Shown here piece after piece: positions 9,798 to 17,871 of a DNA stretch of 64,000 nt. The position numbers and the translations under genes were made by a program. Source of the DNA: Gemmatimonadales bacterium (GTDB taxonomy: Bacteria; Gemmatimonadota; Gemmatimonadetes; Gemmatimonadales; GWC2-71-9). The stretch covers positions 231,001-295,000 of the forward strand of contig JAHBVU010000002.1 in the NCBI GenBank assembly GCA_019637315.1, read 5' to 3'. Below the pieces are notes generated by a model. The model saw only the letters and a program-made list of their open reading frames with translations. It searched no databases and had not been told where the DNA came from. The first letter of the stretch is position 1; every line of letters begins with the position of its first letter.

Positions 9798-12160
9798 CCG
9801 ATAGCCCATCGCCAGACTTCGAGCCCCGGCGACCGACGCTCGTGGCTGCTGCCGTGTTCGTTGTGGCGGCGCTGACCCTCTGTTGGCCAATGCTTCGGGG
9901 CGATTTCCTGATTGGGCAGTACTCGGACATGTATGAGGCAGGGTACAGCTTTCGGATCTTTGCCGCCAACTACTTCCGGGAGTACGGCTCGATTCCGCTG
10001 TGGAATCCGTATCTCATGGGAGGCGTGCCGTTCGTCGGAGCCGGCGGTGGCGACATCTTCTACCCGACGGCCTGGCTGCGCTGGATCTTGCCGACCGATG
10101 TCGCGATCAACCTCGGCTTTGCGGCCCACATCGTTCTGGCGGGTGCGGCCGTTTTCGCGTTGCTGCGGGCCTTGCGGGTCAGTTGGGCCGGAGCGTTGAT
10201 CGGCGGACTCGCGTTTCAAATGACGGGAATCGTTCTCTCGCAGGTGCACCCGGGCCACGACGGCAAGCTGTTCGTCTCCGCGTTGGCGCCCATCCTGTTC
10301 CTGGCCATCGTGCGCGCCGTGCGCGACAATTCGTTTGCAGGGTACGGGACCATCGCGCTGACGGTGGGTCTCTCGCTGCATGGTCATCCACAGATGGCCT
10401 ACTACCTCCTCGTAGCCGGCCTGATCTGGGGCCTCTTCTGGGTCTTCGGACCGGAAGGGCCCAGAACCGCTGCCCTCCGCGGACGCGTGATCCTGGCAAG
10501 TGTTGCCGTCGTCCTCCTGGGAATTGGCCTCTACGCCATCTACGGCATGCCGATGTCTGCGCATGTAGCGTATAGTCCCCGCGTCGAGGGGACCGCCAAC
10601 TCCGGCTGGGCGTGGGCGACGTCGTTCGCCTTGCCCCTTAGCGAGCTGCCCGGCCTGCTGCTGCCGATGATTGACGGTGGCGTGTCGCCCAACTACTTCG
10701 GCCGGAATGGTCTCAAGCTGCATACCGAGTACCTTGGGCCCGTCGCGATCATCCTTGCCGTGCTTGGCGCGGGCGGCGCCGAACGAAGGCGAGTCCGACT
10801 CGCGCTGGGGGGCATTGCCGGGTTGTTTCTCTTGGTTAGTCTCGGTGGGGACACGCCGTTCTTTCGGCTCTGGTACGCGGTCATGCCAATGTCGGCAACG
10901 CTTCGGGCGCCCGGCATGGCATTCTTTCTGGTCGCGATGCCGATTGCGGTCTTAGCCGGGTTCGGCGCTGAGCGGCTTTTTCGCCGCGAGATCTCGATTC
11001 CACGTCTTGCCGTCTTCGCCGGGCTGATCGCCTTGTTAGCGCTGCTCGGCTTGATCGGCTTCCTACAAATGGTGGTCGAAGATTGGGCACGGGGGACAGG
11101 CTACCAGGGCGTCGCGGAAATGGCCATTGGCAACGCAGGCGTCCTTCGCACCGACAGCCTTCGTTTGCTGGTCGTCACACTAGTAGCCGCTGGCCTGATC
11201 TGGGCGGTTACACGCGATCGGATTCGCGGAGTGGCGGCGGTTGCCGCGATCGGCGCCGTACTTTGGGCGGACCTTTGGATCGTCGGCAGGCACTCGTTCG
11301 TCTATTCGCCTGGGGCCAAGGTGACCTACGCCTCCGATCCGATCATGCAGCATCTGGAGCAGGTCAAACCGCCGTACCGCGTCTATGGGCCTGTAACGCA
11401 GTATAGCGGCCTCAATCCATATCCGAAGAGCTGGCTGATGACCGCGAACATTCCGGTCCTCTTTGGCTATCACGGCAATGAGATTCGATACTTCAATGAC
11501 CTGCTCGGCGGGAAGATCGCCCAGAACCAGCTGAACCCAGCCATGTGGGATCTTTTCGCTGTCCGCTACTTCGTTGTCAAAGAACCCCAGCAGATTCCCG
11601 GGTTCCGCCAGGTACTCGGACCGGTTCAGACCCACCATGGTCCTGGATATCTATTCGAGTCGGAGGATCCACCGCCGTATGCCCGGGTCATTGCCGGGGC
11701 GATCAAGGTTCCGGACGACGCCATCGTCGAGTCAGTTACGGATCAACGTTTTCCAATCGATCGGGTCCTGATCTACCCGGATACGGCCAGCGTCACGCTG
11801 CGGGACCTGGGCAATCAGGTGCCGGAACCCTCGGCCCGTCGCGCAGACGTTACCGAGTGGCGGCCGGGACGGATGCGTGTCGCCATCAGCGGGGAGGCAA
11901 CGCAGGATGAGTATCTGCTGGTCTCGGAGAACTGGTACCCCGACTGGAAAGCCACCATCGATGGGAAACCTGCTGCCGTTCTTCGCGCCAACAATACCTT
12001 GCTCAGCGTTGTGCTCCCCGCCAGCGCCAGGGACGTCGTCTTCGAGTACGACTCGCGCAGCTATCGGCGTGGGCGGGCCGTCAGCCTGATCTCTCTGCTT
12101 GGCGTGGTGGGCATCTTCGCCGGCGCGGTCGTCAGGCGGAGGAAGGCACGCGATGGCTGA
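9794..12160 (+). CDS. YfhO-family large membrane protein (GT-C-like)
   Basis: 788 residues, GTG 9794 overlapping the previous stop. The first helix is followed by the long extracytoplasmic loop of GT-C proteins (SDMYEAGYSFRIFAANYF, IPLWNPYLMGGVPFVG). More than ten further helices extend to about residue 475, and a C-terminal periplasmic domain contains LLVSENWYPDWKATIDG and ending FEYDSRSYRRG, which is the YfhO hallmark. One last helix closes the protein. YfhO proteins are implicated in glycosylating lipoteichoic acid or other surface polymers using polyprenyl-phosphate sugars. The gene just downstream is a likely donor synthase. Codon use is a little less GC-biased than in the neighbours (several TTA and CTA codons). 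Confidence 0.83.
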   Translation: MTDSPSPDFEPRRPTLVAAAVFVVAALTLCWPMLRGDFLIGQYSDMYEAGYSFRIFAANYFREYGSIPLWNPYLMGGVPFVGAGGGDIFYPTAWLRWILPTDVAINLGFAAHIVLAGAAVFALLRALRVSWAGALIGGLAFQMTGIVLSQVHPGHDGKLFVSALAPILFLAIVRAVRDNSFAGYGTIALTVGLSLHGHPQMAYYLLVAGLIWGLFWVFGPEGPRTAALRGRVILASVAVVLLGIGLYAIYGMPMSAHVAYSPRVEGTANSGWAWATSFALPLSELPGLLLPMIDGGVSPNYFGRNGLKLHTEYLGPVAIILAVLGAGGAERRRVRLALGGIAGLFLLVSLGGDTPFFRLWYAVMPMSATLRAPGMAFFLVAMPIAVLAGFGAERLFRREISIPRLAVFAGLIALLALLGLIGFLQMVVEDWARGTGYQGVAEMAIGNAGVLRTDSLRLLVVTLVAAGLIWAVTRDRIRGVAAVAAIGAVLWADLWIVGRHSFVYSPGAKVTYASDPIMQHLEQVKPPYRVYGPVTQYSGLNPYPKSWLMTANIPVLFGYHGNEIRYFNDLLGGKIAQNQLNPAMWDLFAVRYFVVKEPQQIPGFRQVLGPVQTHHGPGYLFESEDPPPYARVIAGAIKVPDDAIVESVTDQRFPIDRVLIYPDTASVTLRDLGNQVPEPSARRADVTEWRPGRMRVAISGEATQDEYLLVSENWYPDWKATIDGKPAAVLRANNTLLSVVLPASARDVVFEYDSRSYRRGRAVSLISLLGVVGIFAGAVVRRRKARDG

Positions 12161-12872
12161 GCGATACCTCGTCATTCTGCCGACCTACAACGAGAGCCTG
12201 AACCTGCCTCAGATCGTACCTGCGATTCTGGATCAGGACCCGCGGCTCGAGGTGCTCGTCGTCGACGACAGTTCGCCCGATGGAACCGGTGAGCTGGCAG
12301 ATCAGCTGGTGGCGGCTTTTGCCCGTGTCCACGTGCTGCACCGCAGCGCCAAAGAAGGTCTCGGCAAAGCCTACCTGGCGGGCTTCGCCTGGGGACTCGA
12401 ACGGGGCTACGACCGGCTCCTCGAAATGGACGCCGATTTTTCCCACGACCCCAAGTTTCTGCCGCAGCTGCTTGCGGCCGCCGACGAGTCCGATCTTGTG
12501 ATCGGCTCGCGCTATAAGAGCGGCGTTAATGTGATCAACTGGCCGATGTCACGATTGGTGCTCTCGTACGGCGCCAATATCTATGTGCGGTGGGTTACCG
12601 GCCTTCCGCTGACCGACGCCACCGGCGGCTTCAAGTGCTTTCGCCGGGAAGTTCTCGCCGCCTTGCCGCTCGATCGGGTTCGATCCAATGGCTACGCATT
12701 TCAGATCGAGATGAGTTTTCGCGCCTGGCGCAAAGGGTTTCGCTTGACTGAGATTCCCATCGTCTTTACGGATCGGGTCGAGGGCAGCAGCAAGATGAGC
12801 AAGGCGATCGTTCGCGAGGCGGTATGGATGGTATGGTGGCTCTGGATTGCCGATCGACTGGGGCGCCTGTGA
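12153..12872 (+). CDS. Polyprenol-phosphate glycosyltransferase (DPM1-like)
   Basis: 239 residues from ATG 12153, overlapping the YfhO gene by 8 bp. The 18 residues upstream in the open frame belong to the previous gene. Motifs are LVILPTYNESLNLPQIV, VVDDSSPDGTGELAD, DADFSHDPKFLPQLL and TDATGGFKCFRREVL, all typical of bacterial polyprenol monophosphomannose synthases. Unlike the GT2 enzyme at 3.8 kb it lacks C-terminal membrane helices, so it is a peripheral enzyme. It would load mannose or another hexose from a nucleotide sugar onto polyprenyl phosphate, giving the donor that a GT-C-type protein such as the YfhO neighbour uses outside the membrane. Confidence 0.88.
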   Translation: MAERYLVILPTYNESLNLPQIVPAILDQDPRLEVLVVDDSSPDGTGELADQLVAAFARVHVLHRSAKEGLGKAYLAGFAWGLERGYDRLLEMDADFSHDPKFLPQLLAAADESDLVIGSRYKSGVNVINWPMSRLVLSYGANIYVRWVTGLPLTDATGGFKCFRREVLAALPLDRVRSNGYAFQIEMSFRAWRKGFRLTEIPIVFTDRVEGSSKMSKAIVREAVWMVWWLWIADRLGRL

Positions 12873-13693
12873 GCTCGAAGCGGTTCTACAAGATGCAGGG
12901 ATCCGGGAATGACTTCGTCTTTCTCGATGCCCGAGAGCATCGGCTCGAGGATTGGCCGGTCGAGCGGATCCGGCGGGTGACCGATCGCCGGATGGGGGTC
13001 GGAGCCGACGGCGTCGTCCACCTGGCGCAGATCGGCCCGCAGTCCGTCCGGATGATCTACTTCAACGCCGATGGCTCGCGGGTCGACATGTGCGGCAATG
13101 CGGCCCTCTGCAGTACGCAGCTGGCAGTTCGGCTCGGCTTGGTGGAACCCGGGAGCAGGATAACCCTCGATGCCGACGCAGGCCGCTATCACAGCCGGAG
13201 CATCGGGATCGGCGCCGATGCGGAGCTGGCATTTCCGTCGGTCGGAGTTCCGGCGCCGCTGGCCCTCGACCTCGAAGCGGGTGAGCGCCGGGCGTTCTAT
13301 GGCGTGGTCGGCGTGGCACACGTTACCGTGCTGGTCGACAGCATCGAGGCGGTGGATGTGGCCGCCCGCGGTCGTCGGCTACGCTATGCCGAGCGTTTTG
13401 CGCCGCAGGGAACCAACGTCAATTTCATCGGACCGGTCACAGCCGAGGACGCGGATTGGGCCCTGCGCACCTATGAACGAGGGGTCGAGGCGGAGACGCT
13501 TGCGTGCGGAACCGGAACCGTTGCGTCGGCACTGGCTCTGACAGGCGTCGGGATGCTCACCTTGCCGGCTCGGATCCGATCGTCGAGCGGTGCGGTATAC
13601 GTGATCAGCGGTCGGATCAACGACGGGCAGGCGCATGACCTGTGGCTTCGGGGCCCGGGCCAGTTGAGCTTTATCGGGGAGTGGGTCGACTGA
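12869..13693 (+). CDS. dapF: Diaminopimelate epimerase
   Basis: 274 residues from GTG 12869, overlapping the upstream stop by 4 bp. The enzyme converts LL- to meso-diaminopimelate for peptidoglycan and lysine, using two cysteines as acid and base without a cofactor. Both cysteine motifs are present: NADGSRVDMCGNAAL (first Cys) and AETLACGTGTVASA (second Cys). KMQGSGNDFVFLD at the start and FAPQGTNVNFI are also diagnostic. It is the last gene of the + strand glycan operon. 16 bp separate its stop from the convergent cadA-like gene. Confidence 0.95.
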   Translation: MSSKRFYKMQGSGNDFVFLDAREHRLEDWPVERIRRVTDRRMGVGADGVVHLAQIGPQSVRMIYFNADGSRVDMCGNAALCSTQLAVRLGLVEPGSRITLDADAGRYHSRSIGIGADAELAFPSVGVPAPLALDLEAGERRAFYGVVGVAHVTVLVDSIEAVDVAARGRRLRYAERFAPQGTNVNFIGPVTAEDADWALRTYERGVEAETLACGTGTVASALALTGVGMLTLPARIRSSSGAVYVISGRINDGQAHDLWLRGPGQLSFIGEWVD

Positions 13694-13709
13694 TCCTCCC
13701 AGCGGGTGC

Positions 13710-15815
13710 CTAACGCCGGAGCAGTCGCAGACTGTTGCCGATCACGAGGAGACTGGCCCCGACATCTGCGACGACTGCCATCCACATCGTGCCGGCACCG
13801 ACAACCGTGGCGCCCAGGAACACGACCTTGATTCCGAGCGCCAAGGCAATGTTCTGGTAGAGAACCCAGCGTGTGGCCCGAGCAATCCGTACGAAGGCCG
13901 GGATCTTTCGCAGGTCGTCGTCGGCCAGGGCAACGCCAGCCGATTCGATGGCCGTATCCGTTCCCGCCGCTGCCATGGCAAATCCGATGTCCGCACGCGC
14001 CAGCGCCGGGGCATCATTGATACCATCGCCGGCCATGCCGACCGCGCCGCCGCGTGACAGCAGCGACTCGATCGCTCTGAGCTTGGCGTCGGGCAGCAGG
14101 CCGCCTTTCGCCGCGCCAACCCCGACCTGACGGGCCACCTCATCGACCGTGTCCTGTCGGTCCCCACTCAAGATCACGGTCTCGATGCCCAACGCTCTGA
14201 GCTGATCGATCGCCTGTCGGCTGGTCGGCTTGACGGTGTCCGTAATGACGAACCCGGCGCGAGTGCCGCGCTCGTCGGCCAGCCAGGTCGAGACCCCAGT
14301 TGGAGCGGGCTCGCTGGACTCGAGGCCAAGCTCGGCGAGCCAGCGCGCACTGCCGAGGAAGTAACGCCGCCCCGCGATCGTGCCACTGACACCACGCCCG
14401 GGTTCAGCGCGGAAGTCGGTAACGGTCGCAAGGCGCGAGCGATCGCTCTCAACGTGGGCAACGATCGCTGCGGAGGCAGGGTGATTCGAAAGCGCCGCGA
14501 GGCTTGCCGCTCGTGCCATCGCATCGTCCCGGGTCACACCGTCGGACAGGAGAACCTCGGCGACACGCAGCTGCCCGGATGTCAGAGTGCCCGTTTTGTC
14601 CAGCGCGAGCCATCGCAGCCGATGGCCGAGTTCGAGGAACTTGCCGCCCTTGATGAGGATGCCGCGACGCGCAGCTGCCGACAGCCCGCTGACAATCGCA
14701 ATCGGGGTCGAGATGACGAGCGCACAGGGGCAGGCAATGACCAGCAGCACCAGGCTGCGATAGATCCACTCCCCCCAGCTCCCGGCCCCCAGCAGTGGAG
14801 GGAGAAGGGCAACCAGGACAGCGGCGAAGAACACCAGTGGCGTGTAGATGCGGGCAAAGCGGTCGACGAAACGCTGGATTGGCGCCCGGGACCGCTGGGC
14901 ACTCTCGACGCTGCGGAGTACCTGCGCCAGCGCCGTGTCCGTTGCGGCTGCTGTGACCTCGTACTCGAGCAAGCCGGAGCCATTCAGCGAGCCGGCAAAG
15001 ACCCGATCCCCCGGACCGACATCGACCGGCACGCTCTCACCGGTGATCGGCGCCTGATCGACCTCCGAAGTGCCGGAACGGACCAGGCCGTCGAGCGCAA
15101 TCCGTTCGCCCGGCCTGGCACGCACCAGCGCACCGAGCGGGACGGCGCCGGCGTCGACCTCATCCCAGCTGCCGGTAGCCGTCCGCACCAACGCGGTGGC
15201 AGGGGCAAGGGAAAGCAGGTCTCGAATGGCGCGGCGGCTGCGATCGAGCGCGCCGGCCTCGAGTCGCTCGGCAACCGCAAACAGGACCATCACCATGGCC
15301 GCTTCGGGCCACTCGCCGATCAGGAGAGCGCCGGTCACGGCGATCGCCATCAGGGCATTGATGTTCAGGTTTCGGTTGGCCAGCGCGACCCACCCTTTGC
15401 GATAGGTCGGCAGCCCAGTGGTGAGAATGGCGCCCGCCGACAGGATCGCCATGGCCCAGTGAAACCCGCCGACCACCCAGTGGATGCCCTCGGCCAGCAG
15501 AGCCGCCCCCCCTGACAGGAGCAGCGGCCACCACGACCCGGCAGCTCGGTCGACCGGCTGAGCGGCACCTTCCCGCGCGAGCAGCGGATCGAACCCGAGC
15601 GACCGGATGGCTGAGAGCGACCTCGGCAGGGCCTCGGGAACGTGGGTGACCGTCAAGGTTCGGCCGATCAGGTCGAAATCCAGGCTGTGGATGCCCGGCA
15701 GGCCCGAGAGTTTGGCCCGGATCAGCCCCTCTTCGGTGGGACAATCCATCTGCGCAATCGAGAGGGTCGTCTGGTGGGCGAGGCAGCCGCAGGCGGGCTG
15801 ATTGCACGCCGTCAT
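13710..15815 (-). CDS. cadA: Cd/Zn/Pb-exporting P1B-type ATPase (CadA/ZntA-like)
   Basis: 701 residues. ATG 15815 is chosen because the MerR-type promoter at 15845-15875 lies just upstream, which rules out the longer open frame. The N-terminus has a Cys cluster (residues 4, 9, 11) and a heavy-metal domain with MDCPTEE at residues 23-29, the variant common in Zn/Cd/Pb pumps. VIACPCALVIS carries the CPC transport motif of helix 6, DKTGTLTSGQ the phosphorylated Asp, and MAGDGINDAPAL the hinge. The protein exports soft divalent cations from the cytoplasm. It is divergent from a cadR/pbrR-like regulator with which it forms a resistance module. Confidence 0.92.
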   Translation of the reverse strand: MTACNQPACGCLAHQTTLSIAQMDCPTEEGLIRAKLSGLPGIHSLDFDLIGRTLTVTHVPEALPRSLSAIRSLGFDPLLAREGAAQPVDRAAGSWWPLLLSGGAALLAEGIHWVVGGFHWAMAILSAGAILTTGLPTYRKGWVALANRNLNINALMAIAVTGALLIGEWPEAAMVMVLFAVAERLEAGALDRSRRAIRDLLSLAPATALVRTATGSWDEVDAGAVPLGALVRARPGERIALDGLVRSGTSEVDQAPITGESVPVDVGPGDRVFAGSLNGSGLLEYEVTAAATDTALAQVLRSVESAQRSRAPIQRFVDRFARIYTPLVFFAAVLVALLPPLLGAGSWGEWIYRSLVLLVIACPCALVISTPIAIVSGLSAAARRGILIKGGKFLELGHRLRWLALDKTGTLTSGQLRVAEVLLSDGVTRDDAMARAASLAALSNHPASAAIVAHVESDRSRLATVTDFRAEPGRGVSGTIAGRRYFLGSARWLAELGLESSEPAPTGVSTWLADERGTRAGFVITDTVKPTSRQAIDQLRALGIETVILSGDRQDTVDEVARQVGVGAAKGGLLPDAKLRAIESLLSRGGAVGMAGDGINDAPALARADIGFAMAAAGTDTAIESAGVALADDDLRKIPAFVRIARATRWVLYQNIALALGIKVVFLGATVVGAGTMWMAVVADVGASLLVIGNSLRLLRR

Positions 15816-15844
15816 CGTCGTGTCTGGCCAGGTCTCATTGTAGG

Positions 15845-15875
15845 ACGTTACACCCTGAAGTAGCTTTAGGGTCAA
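15845..15875 (-). promoter_or_regulatory. MerR-family promoter and operator of the cadA-like gene
   Basis: Read on the - strand, a -35 hexamer TTGACC (15875-15870) and a -10-like TAACGT (15850-15845) are 19 bp apart. This is the over-long spacer that MerR proteins correct by untwisting DNA. The spacer holds a near-perfect dyad at 15852-15872 with outer arms ACCCT/AGGGT. The sequence closely follows known CadR/PbrR/ZntR promoters. It drives the ATPase gene and lies 18 bp before the regulator start on the other strand, so autoregulation is likely. Confidence 0.85.
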
Positions 15876-15892
15876 GAGGGGACTGGGGCATA

Positions 15893-16345
15893 ATGATGCT
15901 GCAAATCGGCGACCTGGCCCGCCGAACGGGATGCCAGGTAGAAACGATCCGCTACTACGAGCGCCAAGGGCTGCTTCCAAAGCCAGCCCGAAGCCGCGGC
16001 AATTATCGCGTCTACGGCCCGGACCACCTCGAGCAACTCGCCTTTATTCGCCACTGCAGATCGCTCGGGATGACCCTCGAGGAGATCGCCACGTTGCTCC
16101 GCTATCGCAGCACACCGGTGGGCGACTGTCAGCGGATCAACAGCCTGGTGGATGCTCACATTGCCGAGATCGAGACCAAGATCGCCCAGCTGACCGAACT
16201 CAGAGGACAACTGGTGGCGCTTCGGGAGCAGTGCAGCGGACCGACCGGGGGCGGGCAGATTTGCGGCATCATGCGCGGACTGACCTCGTGTCAGTGCCAC
16301 GACGCCGACCCGGCAGTCGAGATACCGAACCCGAGCCGGGAATGA
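15893..16345 (+). CDS. cadR: MerR-family Cd(II)/Pb(II)-responsive regulator (CadR/PbrR-like)
   Basis: 150 residues. The start is ATG 15893 or the adjacent ATG 15896. The winged HTH is IGDLARRTGCQVETIRYYE with RSRGNYRVYGPDH, and a dimerisation helix lies at about residues 84-112. Cysteines at residues 79, 114 and 124 match the three-Cys metal site of PbrR/CadR (Cys79, Cys114, Cys123 in PbrR), and a Cys-rich tail (CQC) follows, as in CadR. The spacing argues for cadmium/lead rather than copper (CueR) or mercury (MerR) sensing. It is divergent from its target ATPase, and its stop overlaps the next gene. Confidence 0.88.
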   Translation: MMLQIGDLARRTGCQVETIRYYERQGLLPKPARSRGNYRVYGPDHLEQLAFIRHCRSLGMTLEEIATLLRYRSTPVGDCQRINSLVDAHIAEIETKIAQLTELRGQLVALREQCSGPTGGGQICGIMRGLTSCQCHDADPAVEIPNPSRE

Positions 16346-17565
16346 TGAGCGGATCCGTCAACGCGGCCCGGCTCATCGCGAGGATCCGCGCGCTTGGGCA
16401 GATCGGCCGAGACCCGTCTGGTCGGCTGACTCGTCTGGCGGGCAGCGATCAAGACAGGACCGGTCGGGACCAGCTGGCCGCCTGGGCACGGCAGGCCGGA
16501 CTCACGGTCCAAGTCGATCGGGTCGGTAACATGCTGCTCGTCTGGGAGGCCGGCGACGGCAGCCCGATCATGATTGGATCGCACATCGACACCGTCATCG
16601 ACGCCGGCATCTACGACGGATGCTACGGTGTTCTGGCCGGTCTCGAGGTCGTTGAGACGTTGCGGGAGCAGGGTGTGGTTCCGCGTCGACCCGTGGTCAT
16701 TGCGGCGTTTACCAACGAAGAGGGAGTCCGTTTCGCTCCCGATATGATGGGTTCCCTGGTCTACGCCGGTGGGCTGAGCGTTGAAGAGGCGCTGGGGGCG
16801 AGAGCCACGGACGGCGCTGTCCTGGGAGCCGAGTTGGAGCGGATCGGGTACGCCGGCCGCTATGAACCGGGCTGGATCAGACCGGCGGCATACCTCGAAC
16901 TTCATATCGAGCAAGGGCCGATCCTCGCGCAGGAGGGGGTCGCAATTGGCGCGGTCGAGAACCTCCAGGGCATCTCCTGGCAGCGGATCACGATCGAGGG
17001 AACGGCGAACCATGCCGGGACGACACCGACGGTGCTGCGGCGCGATGCAGGGTATGCCGCGGCCCGGATAACGACCTACCTTCGGGATCTCGCGGTGCGG
17101 TCGAACGGATCGACCGTCGCCACGGTGGGCACCATGCAGTACGAGCCCGGAGCGATCAACGTGATTCCCGGTCGGGTCGTCATGACGGTCGACCTCCGGG
17201 ACCCCGATGAAGCCCGGTTGCAGGCGGCCGAGCGGGCCCTGAGCGGCTACCTCGCCGGCCTGGAGGGGCAGGAGCGGGTCCTGATCTCGACCGAACGATT
17301 GTCTCGCTTCGAGCCGGTTCGCTTCGATCAGGAACTCGTCGGACTGATCGAAGCGGCGGCGTCGGGCCGCGGAATTCGGACAAGAAGGATGACTTCAGGT
17401 GCAGGGCACGACGCCCAGATGATGGCCAGGATCGCACCTGCGGCCATGATCTTCGTGCCGAGCCGCGATGGAATCAGCCACAACCCTCGTGAGTTTACTT
17501 CCGACGACGAGCTCGCAGCGGGGGCCAACGTTCTTCTCGATGTTACCGAGCGCCTCGTACGCTGA
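16342..17565 (+). CDS. M20-family Zn-dependent amidohydrolase (N-carbamoyl-L-amino acid hydrolase / allantoate amidohydrolase type)
   Basis: 407 residues from ATG 16342, overlapping the cadR stop. The longer open frame runs antiparallel to nothing useful and overlaps cadR completely, so it is rejected. Metal-binding motifs of the HyuC/AllC group are visible: GSHIDTVIDAGIYDGCYGVL (His and Asp), FTNEEGVRF (Glu pair), ELHIEQGPIL and the late AGHDAQMMA. The lid-domain segment ANHAGTTPTVLRRDA is also typical. It would hydrolyse a carbamoyl amino acid or ureido compound. The substrate is not determined by sequence, and the link to the metal module may be no more than proximity. Confidence 0.85.
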   Translation: MMSGSVNAARLIARIRALGQIGRDPSGRLTRLAGSDQDRTGRDQLAAWARQAGLTVQVDRVGNMLLVWEAGDGSPIMIGSHIDTVIDAGIYDGCYGVLAGLEVVETLREQGVVPRRPVVIAAFTNEEGVRFAPDMMGSLVYAGGLSVEEALGARATDGAVLGAELERIGYAGRYEPGWIRPAAYLELHIEQGPILAQEGVAIGAVENLQGISWQRITIEGTANHAGTTPTVLRRDAGYAAARITTYLRDLAVRSNGSTVATVGTMQYEPGAINVIPGRVVMTVDLRDPDEARLQAAERALSGYLAGLEGQERVLISTERLSRFEPVRFDQELVGLIEAAASGRGIRTRRMTSGAGHDAQMMARIAPAAMIFVPSRDGISHNPREFTSDDELAAGANVLLDVTERLVR

Positions 17566-17610
17566 CCGGAAACAAGCCGAAAAACCTTGAAGGGGGGACC
17601 GGTTTCGGAG

Positions 17611-17629
17611 TTATCCCCACTTATCCACT
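17611..17629 (+). other. Two adjacent DnaA-box-like nonamers
   Basis: TTATCCCCA (17611-17619) and TTATCCACT (17621-17629) lie on the same strand 10 bp apart, each differing by one base from the consensus TTATCCACA. They flank the AT-rich dif-like sequence. They could bind DnaA, but only two boxes are present, no dnaA or dnaN gene is near, and gene polarity here is that of a terminus. They are reported as a sequence observation only. Confidence 0.4.
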
Positions 17630-17634
17630 CAACA

Positions 17635-17662
17635 ACTTAACATAATACATCTTATACGACCT
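17635..17662 (-). other. dif: Putative chromosomal dif site (XerC/XerD recombination)
   Basis: Read on the - strand this 28-bp element has a XerC-like arm AGGTCGTATAA, a 6-bp centre GATGTA and a XerD-like arm TTATGTTAAGT. The XerD arm differs from the E. coli arm (TTATGTTAAAT) at one of 11 positions, and the XerC arm matches GGTGCGCATAA at 7 of 11 with the inner ATAA kept. The 11-6-11 layout is exact. It lies in the only long gene-free AT-rich gap, where left-side genes (+) and right-side genes (-) converge. dif is where XerCD resolve chromosome dimers at the terminus. xer genes are not in the window. Confidence 0.72.
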
Positions 17663-17812
17663 TAGGCCGAGCCTTCAGAATCGTCCGTCCCATCCAGGGC
17701 GCAAGGTCAGCCAGATCGTCCGCTCAGGGCCAATCCAGGAGCTTCGGATGTCTTTCGCCGCCGCCGGGACCCCGCCGGGCCAAGCCCTGCGACACCATCG
17801 CGCAGACGGAAA

Positions 17813-17845
17813 CGAGAAACCCCGGACAGTTGGCACCGTCCGGGG
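17813..17845 (-). terminator. Rho-independent terminator of the downstream-facing TPR gene
   Basis: An 8-bp GC-rich stem (CCCCGGAC at 17820-17827 with GTCCGGGG at 17838-17845) has a 10-nt loop. On the - strand it is followed by TTTCTCGTTT. It lies 27 bp after the stop of the - strand TPR gene and so closes the right-arm transcription units before the dif region. Confidence 0.75.
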
Positions 17846-17871
17846 TCAGCTACAGCCTCATGATGGGACCG

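Noticed and set aside
15931..16341. A 544-residue form of the M20 hydrolase beginning inside cadR
   Set aside because: The extra N-terminal part is the out-of-frame reading of the regulator. The family begins at ATG 16342.
17611..17665. An origin of replication at the AT-rich DnaA-box-like gap
   Set aside because: Only two boxes, no dnaA/dnaN/parAB nearby, and genes converge on the site, whereas they should diverge at an origin. The dif reading explains more.
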